Source: Candidatus Levyibacteriota bacterium (GTDB lineage Bacteria; Patescibacteriota; Microgenomatia; Levybacterales; UBA12049). Taken from it: a DNA stretch of 7,306 nt. Made by a program: the position numbers and the translations under genes. Under the pieces are notes generated by a model. That model did not search any database. It was not told the DNA's origin and saw only the letters and a program-made list of their open reading frames with translations. Shown here in pieces: positions 1 through 3,885 of the stretch. Position 1 is the first letter of the stretch. The number at the start of each line of letters is the position of its first letter. Location: assembly GCA_903872785.1 (NCBI GenBank), contig CAIQLZ010000014.1, forward strand, positions 1-7,306, given 5' to 3'.

Positions 1-2
1 AC

Positions 3-329
3 CGGGAAAATCAAGAATTAGATGTTCAACTCAAAGAAATAATGGCGGAAATTAAAAAGCTTGCTGACAGCTCTAAGGAATTGCAAATGCAGTTTAAAGA
101 AGTTGCTGTTGAACAGCATACAAAAGTTCCGGGGAAATATCATAGATCTTTTTTCTCATGGCTTTTTTCCGTAATTAAAGCTGCCAGAATGAAGGTAGAA
201 GATTCCGGCGCATGGCTTGCAGCTCTTCAAAGCAAGAAAAAATTTAGAGAGTATGGCGCAATGACAAAAAAACACGGAACATCCTTTAGTCTAAGTAACG
301 AACGTACCGTCGCCACACAAGTCGGATAA
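3..329 (+). CDS. C-terminal part of a DUF5660-like protein (5' end outside window)
   Basis: The reading frame is open from the left edge, with 13 codons before the first ATG (position 42), so this is the 3' end of a longer gene; 108 residues are visible. The first ~38 residues are rich in E, K, Q and L with heptad-like spacing (ELDVQLKEIMAEIKKL) and probably form a coiled coil or long helix. A PGKYH motif follows, then an amphipathic aromatic stretch (SFFSWLFSVIKAARM), then VEDSGAWLAAL and a basic C-terminus with KKHGTSF and ERTVATQVG. This pattern matches what I remember of the DUF5660 family, seen mostly in Microgenomates and of unknown function. There is no signal peptide or clear membrane span in the visible part. 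The gene ends 51 nt before the tRNA gene with no hairpin terminator. I am confident it is coding, less so of the family name, and propose no function. Confidence 0.72.
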   Translation, partial: RENQELDVQLKEIMAEIKKLADSSKELQMQFKEVAVEQHTKVPGKYHRSFFSWLFSVIKAARMKVEDSGAWLAALQSKKKFREYGAMTKKHGTSFSLSNERTVATQVG

Positions 330-342
330 CCCCTAAATCAAA

Positions 343-371
343 TTGTTATTAAGATTTCATTCTGTTAAAAT
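343..371 (+). promoter_or_regulatory. Sigma-70-type promoter of the tRNA-Val gene
   Basis: TTGTTA (343-348) and TAAAAT (366-371) are separated by exactly 17 nt. TAAAAT matches the -10 consensus at 5 of 6 bases and is preceded by TG at 363-364, making an extended -10. The predicted transcription start, at about 378, lies only 2-3 nt before the mature tRNA 5' end, so the 5' leader for RNase P would be very short. Confidence 0.62.
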
Positions 372-380
372 ATTCCCTGC

Positions 381-454
381 GGGCTCATAGCTCAGCTGGT
401 TAGAGCGTTACATTGACATTGTAAAGGTCAGAGGTTCGACTCCTCTTGGGCCCA
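381..454 (+). tRNA. tRNA-Val (anticodon GAC)
   Basis: A complete cloverleaf folds by eye. The acceptor stem pairs 381-387 with 447-453 (one G-T wobble). The D stem is GCTC/GAGC (390-393, 403-406). The anticodon stem is TTACA/TGTAA (408-412, 420-424) around the 7-nt loop TTGACAT, with GAC at 415-417. The T stem is AGAGG/CCTCT (430-434, 442-446) around TTCGACT. The anticodon reads GUC and GUU, hence valine. Discriminator base A454 fits valine identity. The 3' CCA is not encoded (ACAG follows), so it must be added by the CCA-adding enzyme. There is no intron and the variable loop is short (5 nt). thrS begins 38 nt downstream. Confidence 0.95.
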
Positions 455-458
455 CAGT

Positions 459-486
459 TTGCAAATTATTATTTAACTGATAAGAT
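459..486 (+). promoter_or_regulatory. Predicted leaderless promoter of thrS
   Basis: TAAGAT (481-486) is preceded by TG at 478-479 (extended -10), and TTGCAA (459-464) lies 16 nt upstream as a -35 with 4 of 6 matches. The hexamer ends 6 nt before the thrS ATG, so transcription should start at or next to the A of that codon. There is no purine-rich Shine-Dalgarno sequence upstream of the ATG, which fits a leaderless mRNA. Inferred from motif and spacing only. Confidence 0.5.
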
Positions 487-492
487 AAATTT

Positions 493-1716
493 ATGGATAA
501 ACCTAAAATAAAAGACCATAGGCAAATCGGGAAAGAATTGGATTTATTTACAATCTCTGAATTAGTTGGTCCCGGATTACCTTTAATTACGCCAAAAGGC
601 ACAATAACAAGAAATATTATTGAAAAATATATTTACGATCTTCTTGAAAAATATGGCTATCAGCATGTTTGGACTCCACATATTGCAAGGCGTGAACTTT
701 TTGAAAAATCCGGGCATTTGGAAAAATTTAAAGAAGATATGTTTCCCATAATGCGCGCCAAAGAAAGAGATTACGTTTTAAAAGCAATGAATTGCCCTCA
801 TCATATTGAGCTTTTCGCAAGAAGACCAATGAGCTATAAAGAAATGCCCCAAAGATACGCCGAAAGTTCAACTGTTTACCGATCTGAACAATCAGGAGAA
901 CTAGGCGGATTAACCAGGGTTCTATCGATAACAATTGATGACGCACACGTATTCTGCACCAGAGAACAAATAAAAGAAGAGTTTGAGAAAGCTCTTGCGA
1001 TTGATAAAGAAATGCTTAAAGATTTTAATTTTGATAAATACTGGATCCGTTTGTCTTTATGGGATAAAAAAGATAGAAAAAAATATTTAGGAGCCGAAAA
1101 AGACTGGGAAGATAATCAAAACTTAATGAAAAACCTTCTGATAGAAACAAAAACTCCATTTAAAGAAGTTATCGGAGAAGCTGCATTTTATGGTCCAAAA
1201 ATGGACTTAATGATTACGGATTCCCATAAAAGAGAATGGCAGATTTCCACAATTCAGCTTGATTTTAATCTGCCGGAACGCTTTAAGATTAGTTTCGTCG
1301 GGGAAGACGGTAAAAAACACCAACCATATATAATTCACAGGGCAACGTTCGGGTCAATTGAGAGATTTATGGGAGTTTGGCTTGAACATATTCAAGGGAA
1401 TATTCCTCTCTGGTTAGCCCCCATTCAAATTGCAATAATGCCAATTGTTGATAAACAAGAAGATTATGCAAGAAAAATTGCAGAAGATTTTAAAAAAGAA
1501 GGAATCCGCGCAGAACTGGATAATCGACCAGAAAGGTTACAGGCGAAAATCCGTGATGGCTCTTTACAAAAAGTACCGTATTTAGGTATAATAGGAGACA
1601 GAGAAATCGAAGGAAATAGTATTTCCGTACGAACGAGTAACGGAAAAGACTTAGGACAAATAAAGATTTCAAGTTTTTTACAAAAGTTAAAAGAAGAAAT
1701 TGATAAGAAGATTTAA
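493..1716 (+). CDS. thrS: Threonine--tRNA ligase, minimal form without TGS and editing domains
   Basis: Class II synthetase that charges tRNA-Thr in the cytoplasm. At 407 aa it is far shorter than the ~640 aa usual in bacteria. Residues 7-17 (KDHRQIGKELD) match the first residues of the catalytic domain, so the N-terminal TGS and editing domains are absent. A frameshift is not hiding them: an in-frame stop lies at 481-483 and a tRNA gene precedes it. The three zinc ligands that select threonine are present: C101 (MNCPHH), H152 (DDAH) and H282 (IHRA). Motif 2 contains VYRSEQSG with R130, and motif 3 GSIERF with R291. The anticodon-binding domain spans about 305-405 (KIRDGSLQKVPY, VRTSNGKDLG). 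In the motif 2 loop, RVLSITIDDAH replaces the usual RVRGFTQDDAH. The start has no Shine-Dalgarno sequence, and the 3' end overlaps infC by 17 nt. Confidence 0.95.
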   Translation: MDKPKIKDHRQIGKELDLFTISELVGPGLPLITPKGTITRNIIEKYIYDLLEKYGYQHVWTPHIARRELFEKSGHLEKFKEDMFPIMRAKERDYVLKAMNCPHHIELFARRPMSYKEMPQRYAESSTVYRSEQSGELGGLTRVLSITIDDAHVFCTREQIKEEFEKALAIDKEMLKDFNFDKYWIRLSLWDKKDRKKYLGAEKDWEDNQNLMKNLLIETKTPFKEVIGEAAFYGPKMDLMITDSHKREWQISTIQLDFNLPERFKISFVGEDGKKHQPYIIHRATFGSIERFMGVWLEHIQGNIPLWLAPIQIAIMPIVDKQEDYARKIAEDFKKEGIRAELDNRPERLQAKIRDGSLQKVPYLGIIGDREIEGNSISVRTSNGKDLGQIKISSFLQKLKEEIDKKI

Positions 1717-2296
1717 CAAAAAAAGGCAAGATAACAGGAAATTTTACCGGATCAACGAGCGCATTTTTGCAAGTCAACTTCGGGTTTTGGACCAGGAAGG
1801 AAAACAAATTGGAGTTTTAACCCGTTTTGAAGCTCTGCAAAAAGCAAAAGAATTAGGAGTTGATTTGGTAGAAGTTGTGCCGATGGCAAATCCTCCTGTT
1901 GCTAGGATAATCGACTTTAAAAAATTTCTCTATCAAGAATCTAAAAAGAAAAACGAGGAGAAAAAACGAAGTAAAATTTCGGAAACAAAAGAGATCCGGC
2001 TTGGGCCTTTCATGAACGACCATGACCTGGAAACAATGGTAAAACGGGGAAACAAATTTTTGGAAGATAATGATAAGGTCAGATTAATAGTCAAGTTCAT
2101 GGGGCGTCAAATTGCGCATCCTGAATTTGGGGAAAGATTAATGCAAAAAGCAATTAGCGCATTATCAAATTCTTCCAAGCTTGAAAGAGAACCTCATTTT
2201 GAGGGAAAACAATTAATTGCGATTTTATCGCCAGAAAGGAAAAAAGTAAATGAAACAAAAAAAGAGAATCAAGAAAGCGGTGAGAAAGAGATTTAA
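1700..2296 (+). CDS. infC: Translation initiation factor IF-3, TTG start, C-terminal extension
   Basis: IF3 binds the 30S subunit, prevents premature 50S joining and proofreads the start codon and initiator tRNA. The N-domain is seen in RINERI (17-22), GVDLVEVVP (53-61) and PPVARIIDFKKFLY (65-78). A lysine-rich linker follows, then the C-domain with KEIRLGP (97-103), DKVRLIVKFMGRQIAHPE (125-142) and LIAILSPERKK (172-182). The frame has a stop at 1688-1690 and no ATG or GTG before the conserved RINERI, so TTG at 1700, inside the end of thrS, is the only standard start; ATA at 1703 is a non-standard alternative. AAGAAG lies 3 nt before the TTG, closer than usual. E. coli infC also uses a rare start (AUU) tied to autoregulation. 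The family normally ends near residue 182; the remaining 16 residues are an acidic-basic tail, 15 of them encoded in the overlap with rpmI. Confidence 0.94.
   Translation: MIRRFNKKRQDNRKFYRINERIFASQLRVLDQEGKQIGVLTRFEALQKAKELGVDLVEVVPMANPPVARIIDFKKFLYQESKKKNEEKKRSKISETKEIRLGPFMNDHDLETMVKRGNKFLEDNDKVRLIVKFMGRQIAHPEFGERLMQKAISALSNSSKLEREPHFEGKQLIAILSPERKKVNETKKENQESGEKEI
2235..2240 (+). promoter_or_regulatory. Shine-Dalgarno site of rpmI inside infC
   Basis: AAAGGA lies 9 nt before the rpmI ATG and is embedded in the infC codons just before the overlap. It supports the 2250 start, and means rpmI initiation must compete with ribosomes finishing infC. Confidence 0.6.
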
Positions 2297-2450
2297 AGTT
2301 ACCAAGAATGGTAAAGTAATTTTCTCGCATCAATATAAAACTCATTTAAAAATAAACAAGTCCGGTTCGAGACTCCGTAGGCAAAAAGAACCGGGAATTC
2401 TAAAAGGAAAATTCGCCCACAAAATTAAACAGCTATTAGGAGAAGCATAA
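2250..2450 (+). CDS. rpmI: Large ribosomal subunit protein bL35
   Basis: A 66-aa, strongly basic protein of the 50S subunit, at the usual family length (about 65). The N-terminal KKAVRKRFKVT (8-18) matches the family's AAKRFK(V/K)T signature. A basic loop (SGSRLRRQKEPG, 38-49) follows, and it ends in a short helix (HKIKQLLGE). The ATG is chosen because its distance to the RFKVT motif is that of other L35 proteins and AAAGGA sits 9 nt upstream. An internal GTG at codon 11 would cut into the conserved motif. The gene starts 47 nt inside infC in another frame, and rplT begins 4 nt after its stop, so its translation is probably coupled on both sides. Confidence 0.93.
   Translation: MKQKKRIKKAVRKRFKVTKNGKVIFSHQYKTHLKINKSGSRLRRQKEPGILKGKFAHKIKQLLGEA
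2438..2443 (+). promoter_or_regulatory. Shine-Dalgarno site of rplT inside rpmI
   Basis: AGGAGA within the last rpmI codons lies 11 nt before the rplT ATG. It is the clearest ribosome binding site in the window, and shows that this genome does use Shine-Dalgarno initiation inside operons, in contrast to the thrS and pheS starts. Confidence 0.65.
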
Positions 2451-2454
2451 ATAT

Positions 2455-2805
2455 ATGGCACACGTTAAAAGAGGAATAGTGTCCCGAAGAAAACATAGGA
2501 AACTTTTGAAGTTAACTAAGGGGTATCGTGGATTGAGAAATAAAACTACGAAACAAGCTCACGAAGCCATACTTCACGCCGGAGCCTATGCGTATCACGG
2601 AAGAAAAACAAAAAAAAGAACATTTAGAGCTCTTTGGAATGTTAGAATTTCCGAGGCTGTAAAACAAGAAGGACTTTCCTACAGCGAATTTATAAATAAG
2701 CTCAAAAAGAATAAAATCGAACTTGACCGGAAAATTTTATGCAATCTAATCGCAGAAGATTCTGCGACCTTCAAACATATTGTTGCAGAAGTTAAAAAAA
2801 CCTAA
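2455..2805 (+). CDS. rplT: Large ribosomal subunit protein bL20
   Basis: bL20 binds 23S rRNA early in 50S assembly and in many bacteria also represses its own operon. The 116-aa length is typical (E. coli 118). The basic N-terminal extension runs MAHVKRGIVSRRKHRKLLKL, then KGYRGLRNK (23-31). The globular part has AYAYHGRKTKKRTFRALW (45-62), RISEAVKQEGLSYSEFI (65-81) and LDRKIL (90-95). All these positions align with E. coli L20, so the start is secure. It follows rpmI by 4 nt, as usual. A 39-nt gap to pheS holds no hairpin terminator, so transcripts may continue into pheS as well as starting there. Confidence 0.96.
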   Translation: MAHVKRGIVSRRKHRKLLKLTKGYRGLRNKTTKQAHEAILHAGAYAYHGRKTKKRTFRALWNVRISEAVKQEGLSYSEFINKLKKNKIELDRKILCNLIAEDSATFKHIVAEVKKT

Positions 2806-2829
2806 TATCTTTCTTCAAAAACCTCAATA

Positions 2830-2838
2830 TGCTATTCT
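2830..2838 (+). promoter_or_regulatory. Predicted extended -10 promoter, leaderless pheS
   Basis: TGC-TATTCT: TG at 2830-2831 and the hexamer at 2833-2838. The hexamer ends exactly 6 nt before the pheS ATG, the same geometry as at thrS. No good -35 is seen at 16-18 nt, although extended -10 promoters can work without one. There is no Shine-Dalgarno sequence before pheS. The hexamer matches consensus at 4 of 6 bases, so the call is modest. Confidence 0.42.
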
Positions 2839-2844
2839 TAAGCT

Positions 2845-3882
2845 ATGGAAGAAGAATTGATGCAGATTAAAAATTCTGCTGTCTCAATGATTATTGATGC
2901 CCCGAATCAAAAAGAATTGGAAGAAATAAAACTTCAGTTTTTAGGGAGGTCAGGAAAATTAACCTTAACTTTGAAAGAAATTACCAAAGTTCCTGTAGAA
3001 AAAAGATCTGAAATAGGAAAACTTGCTAACGAAGTAAAAAGAACTATCGAGAAAACTTTGGAAGAAAAATATTTCACTCTTAAATTAAAATTTTCAAGTC
3101 TCAGGAAACAAAACGTTGACACCACGGCTCCCGGAATAAAACCTGCTATTGGACATTTACACCCAATGACGCAAGTTTTATATGAAGTTGTTGATGTTTT
3201 TAAAAGTATCGGATTCCAAGCAGCAGATGGACCTGAAATTGAGACGGATTATTATAATTTTGAAGCGCTTAACATTCCCAAGGATCATCCTGCCCGGGAT
3301 ACGCAAATGACTCTTTATTTAGACACAAGAAACAGCAAGGTAAATCCGGGAGAAATTATTTTAAGAACTCAAACATCCACAATGCAAGGACGCGTAATGG
3401 AAAAAGTAAAGCCTCCGGTTAGAGTAATTGTTCCGGGGAAAAATTTTCGCTACGAACAAGTGGACAGCTCTCACGGATTTGAATTCTGGCAAGTCGAAGG
3501 ATTTATGGTCGATACCAATGTAAAGTTAACTGATTTATTCGGTACAATCGAATACGTTTTGCAAAAATTAATGGGGAAGGACGTTAAATTAAAATTCACA
3601 ACTACAAATTTTCCTTTCGTTGAACCAGGCGTTGATACCTATATTCAATGTTCTATTTGCAAAGGAAAAGGCTGCAGTTTTTGCAAACAAAGCGGATGGA
3701 GCGAAATCATGCCTGCCGGCATGATTCATCCAAATGTTTTAAAAGCCGCAGGCTACGACAGCCAGAGGGTTTCGGGATTTGCTTTTGCAATTGGTCTTTC
3801 CAGACTGGTCACCTTACGATATCAAATGAATGATCTTCGGCTTTTAACAAATCCGGATTTACGAATCCTAGAGCAGTTTTAA
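2845..3882 (+). CDS. pheS: Phenylalanine--tRNA ligase alpha subunit
   Basis: Catalytic subunit of the (alpha-beta)2 PheRS, which charges tRNA-Phe with phenylalanine. It is 345 aa (E. coli 327). Residues 1-90 form the charged helical arm that contacts tRNA. The class II core starts at GHLHPMTQ (103-110). Motif 1 lies around FQAADGPEIE (124-133), followed by HPARD (148-152) and LRTQTS (173-178). Motif 2 has FRYEQVD (201-207) and FWQVEG (214-219), where Q216 and E218 correspond to the substrate-binding pair. FPFVEPG (256-262) supplies the two Phe of the amino acid pocket. Motif 3 is GFAFAIGLSRLVTLRY, with R320 and Ser where E. coli and Thermus have Glu. An inserted CxxC-x4-CxxC (C269, C272, C277, C280) may bind zinc; similar insertions occur in other bacterial PheS. 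It follows rplT and precedes pheT in the same frame. Confidence 0.96.
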   Translation: MEEELMQIKNSAVSMIIDAPNQKELEEIKLQFLGRSGKLTLTLKEITKVPVEKRSEIGKLANEVKRTIEKTLEEKYFTLKLKFSSLRKQNVDTTAPGIKPAIGHLHPMTQVLYEVVDVFKSIGFQAADGPEIETDYYNFEALNIPKDHPARDTQMTLYLDTRNSKVNPGEIILRTQTSTMQGRVMEKVKPPVRVIVPGKNFRYEQVDSSHGFEFWQVEGFMVDTNVKLTDLFGTIEYVLQKLMGKDVKLKFTTTNFPFVEPGVDTYIQCSICKGKGCSFCKQSGWSEIMPAGMIHPNVLKAAGYDSQRVSGFAFAIGLSRLVTLRYQMNDLRLLTNPDLRILEQF

Positions 3883-3885
3883 ATT

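Noticed and set aside
42..44. ATG as the start of a small 95-residue gene
   Set aside because: The frame is open and coiled-coil-like upstream to the window edge, and the family has a long N-terminal part, so this is an internal methionine.
381..492. tRNA upstream of thrS as a tRNA-like operator or T-box for ThrRS control
   Set aside because: The tRNA is a normal tRNA-Val(GAC), not threonine-like, and the 38-nt gap is too short for a T-box; a separate promoter fits better.
408..602. Minus-strand open frame overlapping the tRNA and thrS start
   Set aside because: It runs through the antisense of a functional tRNA and a conserved synthetase N-terminus, and has no recognisable motifs.
1490..1807. 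Minus-strand open frame of 105 codons across thrS/infC
   Set aside because: Antisense to two conserved genes; hydrophobic, low-information translation typical of the complement of lysine-rich coding DNA.
1717..2249. L20 leader regulatory RNA ahead of infC
   Set aside because: infC starts inside thrS, so no untranslated leader exists; an L20 operator within coding RNA cannot be shown by eye.
3648..3833. Plus-strand alternative frame in pheS
   Set aside because: Covers the Cys cluster and motif 3 of PheS in another frame; no plausible initiation signal.
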